A stretch of DNA of 33,017 nt. It comes from JAVZLQ01 sp049700035 (GTDB lineage: Archaea > Thermoproteota > Bathyarchaeia > Bathyarchaeales > Bathycorpusculaceae). Every line of letters begins with the position of its first letter. Within the stretch, counting starts at the first letter, position 1. The notes below the pieces were generated by a model that saw nothing but the letters and a program-made list of their open reading frames with translations, searched no databases and was not told where the DNA came from. Position numbers and translations under genes: made by a program. The stretch covers positions 1 to 33,017 of the forward strand of contig JBNAWC010000010.1 in assembly GCA_049700035.1 (NCBI GenBank). Reading direction: 5' to 3'. Below are positions 25,057 to 33,017 of this stretch, piece by piece.

Positions 25057-26330
25057 AGGCAGTAGTCTTAGCAGCTGGAGAAGGTGTCAGGCTTCAGCCA
25101 ATTACATTGACAAGACCAAAGCACATAATAAAAATTGGCGGAAAACCATTACTTGAGCATTGTCTAAACGCTTTGAAAACCTCTGGAATAAACGAAGTTT
25201 TAATCGTTATCCATTACATGGGAGAAGCCATCCGCGAATACTTTGGCGACGGAGAAAATTTCGGGTTAAAAATTGAATATGTAGAACAGAAGGCTGTGCT
25301 TGGAACTGGCAACGCGGTGAGCGCTGCTGAACCATTTGTGAACGAAGCTTTCCTACTGGTTTATGGTGATTTGCTTTTCTCAAAAGAAGCAGTGACTAGA
25401 GTGCTAAACGTGTATAAAAAGGAAGAGGAAGCTTCAGCCGTGATGGCTGTTGTTCCAGTTGAAATTCCAGAGAACTATGGTATGGTGGAGTTAGATGATG
25501 AAGGCAGAGTGAAGAAGCTTGTTGAGAAGCCGAAGAGAGGTGAAGTGCCCACAAATTTGGCTAATGCTGGAATTTACGTTTTTTCAACCGAAATTTTTGA
25601 AAAGGTAAGGGAAACTTCAGCCTCTGTTAGAGGCGAGTTGGAAATAACAGACGCAATATCGCTTTTGATTAGGGAGAAAAAGAATGTTCTCGCAGCAAAA
25701 ATTCCGAAGGAAGAGTGGATGGACATAGGTAGACCATGGGACTTGCTTGAAGCAAACCGTTGGATTCTAACACGCATGAAAAACGCGGTTTTGGGAAACG
25801 TTGAAGAAGGCGCGCATCTAATAGGACCAGTAACAGTTGCGGAAAGCGCACGAGTACGCTCAGGCGCATACATTGAAGGCCCAGCATTTATCGACGAGGA
25901 AAGCGATATAGGGCCTAACTGTTACATTCGCCCCTACACGAGTGTTGGAAGAAGGGTTCGCATAGGAAATGCTTGCGAAATAAAAAACAGTATAATCATG
26001 GATGGCGTGCACATTGGTCACTTATCTTATGTTGGAGACAGCATCATTGGCGAGAACTGCAATTTGGGCGCTGGCACGATAACGGCAAATTATAGGCTTG
26101 ACGGCAAAACCATTAAGATGATGGTGAAGGATGAAGTTGTTGATACTGGAAGAAGGAAACTTGGAGCAATTTTAGGCGACAATGTTAAAACTGGGATAAA
26201 CGCGCTTTTCATGCCAGGCGTGAAAGTTGGCGTAAACACATGGGTTGGTCCAAACGTGACTGTTAGTAGAGATTTGCCCTCAAACGAGATTGTGCTTGCC
26301 AAGCAAGATGTAGAGCGAAAATCCATCTGA
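25053..26330 (+). CDS. glmU: Bifunctional GlmU-like sugar-1-phosphate nucleotidylyltransferase/acetyltransferase
   Basis: A 425-residue enzyme making UDP-GlcNAc. The N-terminal nucleotidyltransferase (about 1-240) has AVVLAAGEGVRLQPITLTRPKH at its start, VLGTGNAVS, VYGDLLFS (103-110) and EWMDIGRPWDLLEANRW. The C-terminal left-handed beta-helix (about 250-410) shows hexapeptide repeats and the GlmU acetyltransferase motif HLSYVGDSIIGE with GAGTITANY. This matches the archaeal (Sulfolobus ST0452-like) two-domain type. The start ATG overlaps the glmM stop (ATGA). Together with glmM it would supply UDP-GlcNAc for the N-glycans expected on the surface proteins here. Confidence 0.9.
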   Translation: MKAVVLAAGEGVRLQPITLTRPKHIIKIGGKPLLEHCLNALKTSGINEVLIVIHYMGEAIREYFGDGENFGLKIEYVEQKAVLGTGNAVSAAEPFVNEAFLLVYGDLLFSKEAVTRVLNVYKKEEEASAVMAVVPVEIPENYGMVELDDEGRVKKLVEKPKRGEVPTNLANAGIYVFSTEIFEKVRETSASVRGELEITDAISLLIREKKNVLAAKIPKEEWMDIGRPWDLLEANRWILTRMKNAVLGNVEEGAHLIGPVTVAESARVRSGAYIEGPAFIDEESDIGPNCYIRPYTSVGRRVRIGNACEIKNSIIMDGVHIGHLSYVGDSIIGENCNLGAGTITANYRLDGKTIKMMVKDEVVDTGRRKLGAILGDNVKTGINALFMPGVKVGVNTWVGPNVTVSRDLPSNEIVLAKQDVERKSI

Positions 26331-26339
26331 CGCGCATAG

Positions 26340-26399
26340 TTTATTTGTTAAATTCTAAATAGTTGTTTCGCAATTCGTAGTGTAAAGGAGGTTAGAGAT
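26340..26399 (+). promoter_or_regulatory. Promoter and SD of the Lsm gene
   Basis: An AT-rich stretch with TTTATTTGTTAAA (26340-26352) and TCTAAATAG (26354-26362) is TATA-like. AAAGGAGG (26384-26391) is a near-perfect SD 8 bases before TTG 26400, which supports that unusual start codon. Confidence 0.5.
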
Positions 26400-26825
26400 T
26401 TGTCTGTGGCGCAGAGAAAGTTCTTCACGGAAGTAGCGGCGCTTGTAGATAAAACTGTAATTGTTTCAACAACAACCGGAAAAACTTACAGTGGAACATT
26501 GATAGGAATAAACACCGACAACCTAAGCCTTGTCTTAGCTGAAGCAAGAGATGAAGAAGGAAAAGTTTTGCACAGAGTTTTCCTAAACGGAAGCGTGGTC
26601 GCCCAAATACTAAGCGTGGAAAAACCATTCGACCTAAAAGCCCTTGCAGACCGTCTTGAAAAGGTTTTCCCAACAATGGTCAAACTTTACGAGGATAAAG
26701 GGTTCATTTGGGTCATGGACAAGGTTAAAGTGACGGAAAAAGGTGTTGTGGAGGGTTCTGGTCCAGCCGCGGAACGTGTGCAGAAGGTTTATGAGCAGTT
26801 TGTCAGCGAAATAAAAGGGCAATAA
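26400..26825 (+). CDS. Lsm/Sm-like RNA-binding protein with C-terminal domain (SmAP3-type)
   Basis: A 141-residue protein. The N-terminal Sm fold (about 8-75) shows Sm1 (VDKTVIVSTTTGKTYSGTL, GINTDNLSLVL) and Sm2 (HRVFLNGSVVAQI). The C-terminal half of about 65 residues (DLKALADRLEKVFPTMVKLY onward) is a separate alpha/beta domain as described for archaeal SmAP3. Sm proteins form RNA-binding rings used in RNA processing. TTG 26400 is set by a strong SD; a GTG at 26406 is less well placed. It has its own promoter between glmU and the helicase gene. Confidence 0.85.
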   Translation: MSVAQRKFFTEVAALVDKTVIVSTTTGKTYSGTLIGINTDNLSLVLAEARDEEGKVLHRVFLNGSVVAQILSVEKPFDLKALADRLEKVFPTMVKLYEDKGFIWVMDKVKVTEKGVVEGSGPAAERVQKVYEQFVSEIKGQ

Positions 26826-26879
26826 CAATTTAAATGCCGCTCCACCTCCTCTTTTCTCGTTTAAGAACAAAAAATAAGA
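26826..26879 (+). terminator. Pyrimidine-rich tract between the Lsm and helicase genes
   Basis: The 54-base gap contains CTCCACCTCCTCTTTTCTCG (26840-26859), a pyrimidine tract of the kind linked to archaeal termination, preceded by a CAATTTAAATG element (26826-26836) that could be a TATA box for the helicase gene. Both readings are tentative. Confidence 0.3.
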
Positions 26880-26888
26880 ATGATTATC

Positions 26889-28991
26889 ATGGCTGAAACG
26901 ATGTTTGTCTGCCGAAGGTGCGGCGAAAAATATTCGGTTGAAGAATATCAGAAAAGTCGTTTTTGCACGAAATGTGGGACTCTGCTGAAAAGGACTTCAA
27001 GCGCGGTTTTTGAAGGTACAAGTGCTCAGGATTTTGAAGGCTTGGTTAGGGAATTTTTCCCGTACCCAAATTTTCGCCCTTTCCAGCTTAACGCGATAAA
27101 ATTTTCCTTCAACGTCTTCAATAGCGGAAAAACAGGTTTGCTTTCTTCTCCATGCGGAACTGGAAAATCAATCTCCGTTTTAACAGCATTCCTCATGGCT
27201 AAAAGCGCAAACAACTCGATTGGAAGGCTTCTTACCCTAACAAGAACGAAGAATCAGCTTGAAATCTATTGTAGGGAACTTAAAGGCATAAAGGAAAAAT
27301 GCAACATAAGCCTTGCAGCATCAGTTTTCAAAGGCAAAAAGGAAATGTGCCCACATGCACTTGAAAATCATAGACTTAAAGATATTAGCTACCGTGACTT
27401 TTTGCATTACTGCAAGAGTTTAAAGAGCGGTACTTTTGGAGAAACTTGCAGATTCTATGATAGAGTGTATAACGCCTGGAAACCAAGCTGTCTCGCCCAA
27501 AACGTGGTTAACAAAATAAAAAGCGTTGGACCGCTACTCCCAGAAGAGGTTTACAACATATGCAGAGATGAGGAACTTTGCCCATATGAGATTACGAGAA
27601 TTCTAACAAGATATGCAGACATAGTCATCGGTAATTACAATTACATTCTCGTTGACGCTATTAGAGGCTCTGTCCTTGGTAGGGCTGGAATAAAAACAGA
27701 AAAAATTAACTGCGTGTTTGATGAGGCGCACAGCCTGCCATACTACGCTGCTGGTTTGATGTCTGACGAGTTGTCCACAACTTCTGTGAGGAGGGCGCAG
27801 AGAGAAATAGCATATTTTGGTTTAGAAGATTATGGTTTTCTTGAGACTTTGCATAAGGTTATGGTGCAGTTCGGTAAAAAAGTGTATAGAGATTATGGAC
27901 TTGACGTTGAACATGTTATTGGAAGAGAAGAATTCATCAACGCCTTACTTAAGGGATTGAGTGTAAACGCCGACAGAATTTCAGAGATTGTTTCTGAACT
28001 TGCAGATGCTGGCGAAACTGTCCGCTTAAAGAGGGCAGAAATGGGTAGAAATCCAGTTTCATACGCGTCTAGATGCACGGACTTCCTATCAAACTTTTTA
28101 GGTGTTGCTGGCTCCAGTTATGTGAGGTATGTGAAAGTAGAAAATTTGAAAAATGGTAGGAAACGCGTAAGATTGGGGGTTAAATGTCTTGACCCAGCTT
28201 TAGCTGCAAGCGTGATTAATGATTTGCGTTCGGCTATACTTATGTCTGGAACTTTGTGGCACATGGAGTATTACATGGATGTTCTGGGAATTGAGAGAAG
28301 CCGCTGCGAAACCATGGAGCTTCCAAGTCCATTCCCTTCTGAAAATAGGCTTATAATAGTGGATAGGGCGGTTACGACAAAGTTTGAAGAACGCAACGCT
28401 GAGCAGTGGGAGAAAATTTCGGCGCACTTAACGCGAATAGCCTCGGAGGTTGATGGAAACATGGCCGTTTACTTCCCATCATACGAAATAATGCGGGAAA
28501 TTCTGAAAATTGCAAAGTTTGATTTTCCAGTTATAGCTGAGGAAAGGCGGACGAAGATTTTAGACGTGCTGAGGTTTTTGAAGGAAAACAGAAGATGCGC
28601 GGTTTTCGGCGTGGCTAGGGGCAAAATAAGTGAAGGCGTTGACATGACCATTGAGGGACGAAGCATGCTTTCAGCCGTCGTAATTGTTGGACTGCCATAT
28701 CCGAAGAAAACTGAACTGCAAGAGGCGCTTTACAAGTATTTCATAGAAAAGTTTGGGGAAAAAGCCATTGAATACGCGAATGACATACCATGTTTAAACG
28801 CTTTGGCGCAGTCCGCTGGAAGGCTTATACGAAGCCCAGATGATAAGGGAATAATCGTCATTATGGATGGACGGGCTGCTGGAAACTTTCGAAGAAAACT
28901 TCCAAAAGATTGGAGAGACGAGATGAAGCCACATGCAAGCTTGGAAAAGATAATTGCTGAAATAAGGGATTTTTACGATTCTCGGGATTAG
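26889..28991 (+). CDS. XPD/Rad3-like DEAH helicase with N-terminal zinc ribbon
   Basis: A 700-residue superfamily 2 helicase, probably a 5'-3' DNA helicase in repair. The first 35 residues form a zinc ribbon (CRRC and CTKC, 17 residues apart). Then: FRPFQLNAIKF (Q-like motif), Walker A SSPCGTGKS (about 86-94), a cysteine-rich region with EMCPH, ETCRFY and ELCPYE matching the XPD Fe-S cluster cysteines (the fourth is PSC or NIC), DEAH box VFDEAHSLP (about 276-284), and motif VI ALAQSAGRLIRSP. ATG 26889 gives MAETMFVCRRC; ATG 26880 adds three residues. It ends 4 bases into the convergent PAC2 gene. Typical archaeal XPD lacks the ribbon and is about 100 residues shorter. Confidence 0.88.
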   Translation: MAETMFVCRRCGEKYSVEEYQKSRFCTKCGTLLKRTSSAVFEGTSAQDFEGLVREFFPYPNFRPFQLNAIKFSFNVFNSGKTGLLSSPCGTGKSISVLTAFLMAKSANNSIGRLLTLTRTKNQLEIYCRELKGIKEKCNISLAASVFKGKKEMCPHALENHRLKDISYRDFLHYCKSLKSGTFGETCRFYDRVYNAWKPSCLAQNVVNKIKSVGPLLPEEVYNICRDEELCPYEITRILTRYADIVIGNYNYILVDAIRGSVLGRAGIKTEKINCVFDEAHSLPYYAAGLMSDELSTTSVRRAQREIAYFGLEDYGFLETLHKVMVQFGKKVYRDYGLDVEHVIGREEFINALLKGLSVNADRISEIVSELADAGETVRLKRAEMGRNPVSYASRCTDFLSNFLGVAGSSYVRYVKVENLKNGRKRVRLGVKCLDPALAASVINDLRSAILMSGTLWHMEYYMDVLGIERSRCETMELPSPFPSENRLIIVDRAVTTKFEERNAEQWEKISAHLTRIASEVDGNMAVYFPSYEIMREILKIAKFDFPVIAEERRTKILDVLRFLKENRRCAVFGVARGKISEGVDMTIEGRSMLSAVVIVGLPYPKKTELQEALYKYFIEKFGEKAIEYANDIPCLNALAQSAGRLIRSPDDKGIIVIMDGRAAGNFRRKLPKDWRDEMKPHASLEKIIAEIRDFYDSRD

Positions 28992-29740
28992 ACGAACCAG
29001 CGGAACTGCTGCTCTTCCTTCTTGCGCTCTTCCTTAATTGTTCTAATTAAACCGAAGGATTCAAGTATTTTTTGGGTTTTCTCCGCAGCCAAATCCAACC
29101 TTGACATGTCAACATTCACTTTAAGAAAGTTATTTAACATGGATAATGCATAACGTGTGGCATTAGCGTCTGGATAAGTGCCCAAGGTTTCAACCAGAAG
29201 CGAAAAGCCCTTAATTCCCCTAAGCCCTCCCAAACCTACCAGAAGCCCAGCGACACCAAATATTTGACCAACCATTGTTTTGGCGCCAAGGCTTAAAACT
29301 TCATTCAAAGTTTCAGCGTCGGTAGCTGCACAGTAAACTTGCGGTGTTGCTTTCGCCTCTTCAACCTTGAAGCCGCCCAACGTAACAATGAAGCTACAAC
29401 CAAGTTCTTGCGCTAAGTCCAAAACCCGCCCACAAAGCTCATACTGTCCAAAAGTCGTTAGGGCTTGGGTGTTGCCATACCAAATTATTAGGTCACGCCC
29501 GCCATCTTCTCTTCTGCAGTAGTATAACTCGTTTATTGGAGAGCGGGCTCCACCAGTTTCGGTGGTTACAGCCAAGTCTTGGAAAGCGTCAGAGACTACT
29601 TCAGCGAAAAGTTTAGCCTTCAGCTCATGTATCAGGTGCAATGCGGCTATGTTGGCTACGAATCCTATTCCAGGCAAGCCCTCAATTAAGATTGGGTCTT
29701 TCAGTTTTGGTTTTTCGTAGATTTGTATGTTGCAGACCAT
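28988..29740 (-). CDS. PAC2-family protein (proteasome-assembly-chaperone/PbaB-like)
   Basis: A 250-residue PAC2-fold protein: DPILIEGLPGIGFVANIAAL (15-34), then GGARSPINELYY, GNTQALTTFGQYELCGRVLD, a TLGGF strand and FGVAGLLVGLGGLRGIKGFSLL. Archaeal relatives include PbaA/PbaB, where PbaB binds and opens the 20S proteasome through a C-terminal HbYX tail. Here the C-terminus is a coiled, charged segment (KEERKKEEQ) ending QFRWFV, so the last three residues, W-F-V, could mimic HbYX with Phe for Tyr. The start ATG 29740 has no SD; TCTTTAAATC on the minus strand (29773-29782) is a fitting TATA box for a short leader. Convergent with the helicase (4-base overlap), divergent from tgt. Confidence 0.82.
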   Translation of the reverse strand: MVCNIQIYEKPKLKDPILIEGLPGIGFVANIAALHLIHELKAKLFAEVVSDAFQDLAVTTETGGARSPINELYYCRREDGGRDLIIWYGNTQALTTFGQYELCGRVLDLAQELGCSFIVTLGGFKVEEAKATPQVYCAATDAETLNEVLSLGAKTMVGQIFGVAGLLVGLGGLRGIKGFSLLVETLGTYPDANATRYALSMLNNFLKVNVDMSRLDLAAEKTQKILESFGLIRTIKEERKKEEQQFRWFV

Positions 29741-29772
29741 GCTGGGGCACTTTCCAAAGTTCTTTTAGGGGT

Positions 29773-29798
29773 GATTTAAAGAAAACGCGATATAAGTG
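29773..29798. promoter_or_regulatory. Back-to-back TATA boxes of the PAC2 and tgt genes
   Basis: The 90-base divergent gap holds a minus-strand TATA, TCTTTAAATC (29773-29782), about 37 bases from ATG 29740, and a plus-strand TATA, GATATAAGTG (29789-29798), about 38 bases from ATG 29831. Both predict leaders of about 11 bases. The two boxes are 6 bases apart, so the two genes may compete for factors. Confidence 0.5.
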
Positions 29799-29830
29799 TG
29801 TTTAGCTGATTCTGTTTAAGGTTGCAGGTT

Positions 29831-31441
29831 ATGGCTTTCGAGGTTAAAGAGAAAGACTTACTCGCCAGAATTGGAAAACTGAAAACCAAAAGCGGCACAG
29901 TTGAAACGCCGCTCCTTTTTCCAGTAGTAAACCCAGCCGTGCAGTTAATCCCTCCACGAAAAATTAGAGAAATGGGCTTTGAAGCACTAATAACAAACGC
30001 CTACATACTCCAAAAACACTTCCAGAATAAACCAGCAGAAGAGGGGCTGCACGAGTTCTTGGACTATGACGGTGTAATAATGACGGATTCGGGCGCCTAC
30101 CAAATCCTCGTTTACGGAGACATAGAAGCAAGCCCGAAAGAAATAATTGCGTATCAAGAGCGCATAAACACGGACATTGCGACAATTTTGGATTTGCCAA
30201 CAGGATGGAAAGTTTCAGAAAAAACTGCGGAAAGAACAGTTAAAGAAACGCTAGAGAGAGCAAAAGAACTTTTTATGGTTAAAACTCGTGAAGACATCCT
30301 ATGGGTTGGGCCAGTCCAAGGAGGAAAATACCTAAAGCTTGTGGCGGAATCAGCCGTTGAGATGGGAAGGCTTCCATTCAATATTTACGCCCTTGGAAGT
30401 CCAACAGAGGTTATGGAACGTTACCGCTTTGATGTTCTCGTTGATATGATTATGACGGCGAAGATGAATCTACCAGCAGATAAGCCGCTACACTTGTTCG
30501 GCGCTGGACATCCCATGATGTTCTCTTTGGCTGTCGCGCTTGGATGCGACCTTTTCGATTCAGCTGCATACGCCATATACGCCAGAGAAAACCGTTACAT
30601 GACTGAAAGTGGCACTTGGAAGCTCAGCGAACTTGAATATTTCCCGTGCACATGCCCAAAATGCTCCACAAAAACGCCAAAAGAAATCTTGGAAAAATCC
30701 AAAAAAGAAAGAGAAGCGTTCCTTGCTGAACACAACCTTAATGTTTGCCTCGCAGAGTTAAAGCGTATAAAACAAGCTATACGTGATGGCAGACTTTGGG
30801 AACACTTGGAATTGAGGGCGCATGGTCACCCATCTCTTTTGCAAGCGCTCAAAAAGTTGAGGTTTTATGAAGAGTTTATTGAGAAACAAGCGCCAACCGT
30901 AAAGAAAAGCGGCTTATTCTTCTACAGCTCGTTAGGGCTTTCTAGACCAGAAGTTGTTAGGCATAGAACGCGCATGATGGAACGCTATTCAAAACCTGAA
31001 GGCGCAAAGGTTCTTTTGCTTTTGCCCATGACGCAGACAAAGCCTTTTCATAAAGCCGAAGAAGTGAAACAAACGCTAAAACTTGTTGCAAACAATTTTA
31101 GACAGAGCATAGACAAAATCCATGTTTGCGTTTACGCTGCTCCTTTCGGCGTCATCCCAATAGAGCTTGATGAGGTCTATCCGCTTTCACAGCACGAAAC
31201 AGTTTTTCCGCCAGACAAGGAAACAAGAGAGTATGTGGCAAGCCAAGTTGGAGAATACATAAAACGCATGGACTACGAAGCAGTTTTGCTCTTCAATGAC
31301 CAGGAAAATTGGGATAAAAACGTTTTAAGCATCTGCAGAAGGGCTTGCCGCGAAAAAAATGTTAAGTTTAAGCATTTTAGCTCAAAGAAAGGGCGAGACA
31401 AAGCAGTTATAGTGTGGCTTAAAGAAGTATTGGCAAGATGA
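29831..31441 (+). CDS. tgtA: Archaeosine tRNA-guanine transglycosylase, without a PUA domain
   Basis: A 536-residue enzyme that swaps guanine-15 of archaeal tRNA for preQ0, the first step to archaeosine. The catalytic TIM barrel spans about 1-335: TDSGAYQ (D86), WVGPVQGGKY, YALGSPTEVM and the nucleophile region CDLFDSAAY (D243). The zinc site is C273, C275, C278 and H301. Residues about 350-536 form the archaeal C1/C2 extension (FYSSLGLSRPEVVRHRTRMM, VCVYAAPFGVIPIELDEVYPLS). Archaeal enzymes of 580 residues or more carry a C-terminal PUA domain; none is visible here. ATG 29831 fits the family N-terminus (an in-frame TTG lies at 29822). The PHP gene follows within 10 bases. Confidence 0.92.
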   Translation: MAFEVKEKDLLARIGKLKTKSGTVETPLLFPVVNPAVQLIPPRKIREMGFEALITNAYILQKHFQNKPAEEGLHEFLDYDGVIMTDSGAYQILVYGDIEASPKEIIAYQERINTDIATILDLPTGWKVSEKTAERTVKETLERAKELFMVKTREDILWVGPVQGGKYLKLVAESAVEMGRLPFNIYALGSPTEVMERYRFDVLVDMIMTAKMNLPADKPLHLFGAGHPMMFSLAVALGCDLFDSAAYAIYARENRYMTESGTWKLSELEYFPCTCPKCSTKTPKEILEKSKKEREAFLAEHNLNVCLAELKRIKQAIRDGRLWEHLELRAHGHPSLLQALKKLRFYEEFIEKQAPTVKKSGLFFYSSLGLSRPEVVRHRTRMMERYSKPEGAKVLLLLPMTQTKPFHKAEEVKQTLKLVANNFRQSIDKIHVCVYAAPFGVIPIELDEVYPLSQHETVFPPDKETREYVASQVGEYIKRMDYEAVLLFNDQENWDKNVLSICRRACREKNVKFKHFSSKKGRDKAVIVWLKEVLAR

Positions 31442-31451
31442 GTGAATAAAA

Positions 31452-32060
31452 TTGATAGCGGCTGACTTGCACGTTCACACGAACTACTCGTTTGACGCTT
31501 CAATTCATCCTAAAACAATTGTTGAAAGGCTTTACGCACATCCATTCATAAAGGCAATAGCCATAACAGACCACAACACTTGCGAAGGATACCACAAGAT
31601 TCGCGAATTAGCAAGGGCATACCAGGACATACTAATAATTCCAGGCGTCGAAATAGCCACAACCGAAGGAGACCTAATAGTTTTGGGCATAGAGGAACTT
31701 CCGTCCAAAACTTGGACTGTTAGAGAGGTAATTGATTTTGCACGGCAGAATGGCGGTTTGGTTATTGTTGCTCATCCCTACAGGGCTTATGGTTTAGGCG
31801 ATTCAGCCAAAAAATATCCAGTTGACGCCATAGAGGTTCTGAACGGTGCTTCCTCGCAAAACGTGAATAAGCTTGCTGAAAACTTGGCTAAAACAATGGG
31901 TTTGCCTGGTGTTGCTGGAAGTGATGCGCATTCTGTTGAGGATTTGTGGACTGCTTACACGGAGGTTCAAGCTGCACTTGATGTTGACGAGATTTTGAGG
32001 GCTGTTAAAAGTGGGCTTGTTAGGGTTGCTTCTTCAACTGGAGGGTCAATACATTTTTAA
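31452..32060 (+). CDS. PHP-domain phosphoesterase
   Basis: A 202-residue PHP-fold metal hydrolase. Metal ligands are all present: DLHVHTNYSFDA (H7, H9), ITDHNT (D40, H41), PGVEIAT (E67), VAHPYR (H108) and GSDAHS (D158, H160). This is the small standalone form seen in many archaea, likely acting on phosphate esters such as nucleotides or sugar phosphates; the substrate is not clear. TTG 31452 follows the tgt stop by 10 bases with no strong SD, so it is probably co-translated with tgt. Confidence 0.87.
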   Translation: MIAADLHVHTNYSFDASIHPKTIVERLYAHPFIKAIAITDHNTCEGYHKIRELARAYQDILIIPGVEIATTEGDLIVLGIEELPSKTWTVREVIDFARQNGGLVIVAHPYRAYGLGDSAKKYPVDAIEVLNGASSQNVNKLAENLAKTMGLPGVAGSDAHSVEDLWTAYTEVQAALDVDEILRAVKSGLVRVASSTGGSIHF

Positions 32061-32121
32061 AAGAGAAATATGAATGATTATTGCGTTAATACGTTAGCTG
32101 AAATGAAAAGGATGAGTTTGG

Positions 32122-33017
32122 TTGCAGATTAGATTTCTGGGCGGAACACGAGAGGTTGGCAGAATAGCCATAGCAGTAAAAACTGAAAAGAAACAGGTGT
32201 TGCTGGACTGCGGCGTAATGCTAAACCATGAACCAGGCTTTCCAATGCATATTCCGCCAAAAGAGGTGGACGCCCTAATTTTGACGCATAGCCACCTAGA
32301 CCATTCTGGAGCAGTCCCAATATTTTACATTCATGGCAAGAAACCTTTATACACCAACAAGTTAAACCTTGAGCTTACTCAACTCTTAGTTTCTGATTTC
32401 ATACATCTTTCAAGCTACTACTTGCCATATGAGTATCTTGAGTTAAGGTCTATGATGAGAAGCAACAAGCACTTGGATTTTGGTGTTGAGGAAGAACTAG
32501 GAGACATGAAAATTCAGCTTTTGAATGCTGGACACACGCCTGGAAGCGCTCAAATACTCATAGAAGCTGAAGGAAAGAGGCTTCTTTACACTGGGGACTT
32601 TAACACCATAGACACGAGGCTTCTAGAAGGAGCAAAGATGGACTATGACGATTTGGACGCCGTAATAATCGAAAGCACATATGCAAACGAAGACCATCCA
32701 GAAAGGCTGGAGTTGGAGAGAAGATTTGTAGAGGAAGTAACAGACGTGGTCGAAAGAGGGGGAACAGTTCTTGTTCCAGCATTCGGCGTTGGTAGGTCGC
32801 AGGAAATTGCATGCGTTTTGGCGGCGCATCATTTTGAATATTCAGTGACAATTGACGGGATGGCGCGGGAAGCAAGCAAGATAATGATGACCTATAAGGA
32901 GTTTTTGAGAGACCCAAAGCTCTTTGTTGACGCTATGCACGCTGCTGACTGGGTTGAGGGTTGGCGTGACAGAAGAAAGGCAACAAAAACTCCTGGGGTT
33001 ATAATTGCGCCAGCGGG
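32122..33017 (+). CDS. Beta-CASP metallo-beta-lactamase ribonuclease, partial (aCPSF2-like)
   Basis: An open frame from TTG 32122 to the window edge, 298 residues, with no stop. It opens MQIRFLGGTREVGRIAI and carries MBL motif 2 LTHSHLDHSGAVP (54-66), motif 3 NAGHTPGSAQ (135-144; H138) and motif 4 LLYTGDFNT (154-162; D159), then the beta-CASP insert with VIIESTYANEDHP and GGTVLVPAFGVGRSQE (213-228). No KH domains precede the MBL core, so it is an aCPSF2/standalone beta-CASP type rather than aCPSF1/FttA. It processes RNA 3' ends or degrades RNA. GGATGAG lies 7 bases upstream and a TGA upstream in frame bars an earlier start. The C-terminal half lies beyond the window. Confidence 0.9.
   Translation, partial: MQIRFLGGTREVGRIAIAVKTEKKQVLLDCGVMLNHEPGFPMHIPPKEVDALILTHSHLDHSGAVPIFYIHGKKPLYTNKLNLELTQLLVSDFIHLSSYYLPYEYLELRSMMRSNKHLDFGVEEELGDMKIQLLNAGHTPGSAQILIEAEGKRLLYTGDFNTIDTRLLEGAKMDYDDLDAVIIESTYANEDHPERLELERRFVEEVTDVVERGGTVLVPAFGVGRSQEIACVLAAHHFEYSVTIDGMAREASKIMMTYKEFLRDPKLFVDAMHAADWVEGWRDRRKATKTPGVIIAPA

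Noticed and set aside
1..33017. CRISPR arrays, insertion sequences, tRNA or rRNA genes
   Set aside because: No regularly spaced repeats, transposase-like ORFs, terminal inverted repeats or tRNA-like cloverleaf were seen in the short intergenic gaps.

Overview
This window is archaeal. It carries an archaeosine-type tRNA-guanine transglycosylase, an F420 gamma-glutamyl ligase (CofE), an Lsm protein with a C-terminal extension, an XPD/Rad3-like helicase, a PAC2 (proteasome-assembly-chaperone-like) protein, a beta-CASP nuclease, FlaI/TadA-type pilus genes and TATA-box-like promoters. Moderate GC, common TTG/GTG starts behind good Shine-Dalgarno (SD) sites, and the gene content fit an uncultivated Thermoproteota/Bathyarchaeia-like lineage. 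That placement is inference; no 16S rRNA or tRNA gene is visible.

Layout. (1) 1-7051, mostly minus strand: the N-terminal part of a secreted or anchored protein running off the left edge, then a surface-glycan block. The block holds a DPM1-like GT2 glycosyltransferase, a SAM methyltransferase, and a giant GT2 / polytopic membrane / carbohydrate-binding fusion whose GT2 domain is broken by a one-base frameshift near 6535. A small zinc-ribbon gene lies upstream. (2) 7152-8562: a metallo-beta-lactamase hydrolase and cofE, convergent and abutting. (3) 8711-22394: a 13.7 kb surface-appendage island, all on the plus strand. It has a beta-helix/PKD/Ig-like adhesin, a secretion ATPase, a duplicated TadC/FlaJ-type platform protein, a pilin-like protein, a TadE-like pseudopilin, three large proteins with pilin-like N-terminal anchors, a small pilin with its own promoter, and a prepilin peptidase. 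(4) 22515-26330: a PfkB-family kinase, then glmM and a glmU-like gene overlapping by ATGA; the last two fit UDP-GlcNAc synthesis. (5) 26400-33017: information processing and housekeeping: Lsm, zinc-ribbon XPD-like helicase, PAC2 protein, archaeosine TGT, PHP phosphoesterase, and a beta-CASP nuclease cut by the right edge.

The parts fit together plausibly. Regions 1 and 4 could make and attach the glycans that decorate the sequon-rich (N-X-S/T) surface proteins of region 3. The standout is the island in region 3: a complete-looking archaeal Tad/archaellum-related machine (ATPase, platform, peptidase) with several pilin-like subunits, three of them very large. No stretch over 300 bases lacks a gene. 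I saw no CRISPR array, insertion sequence, rRNA or tRNA.
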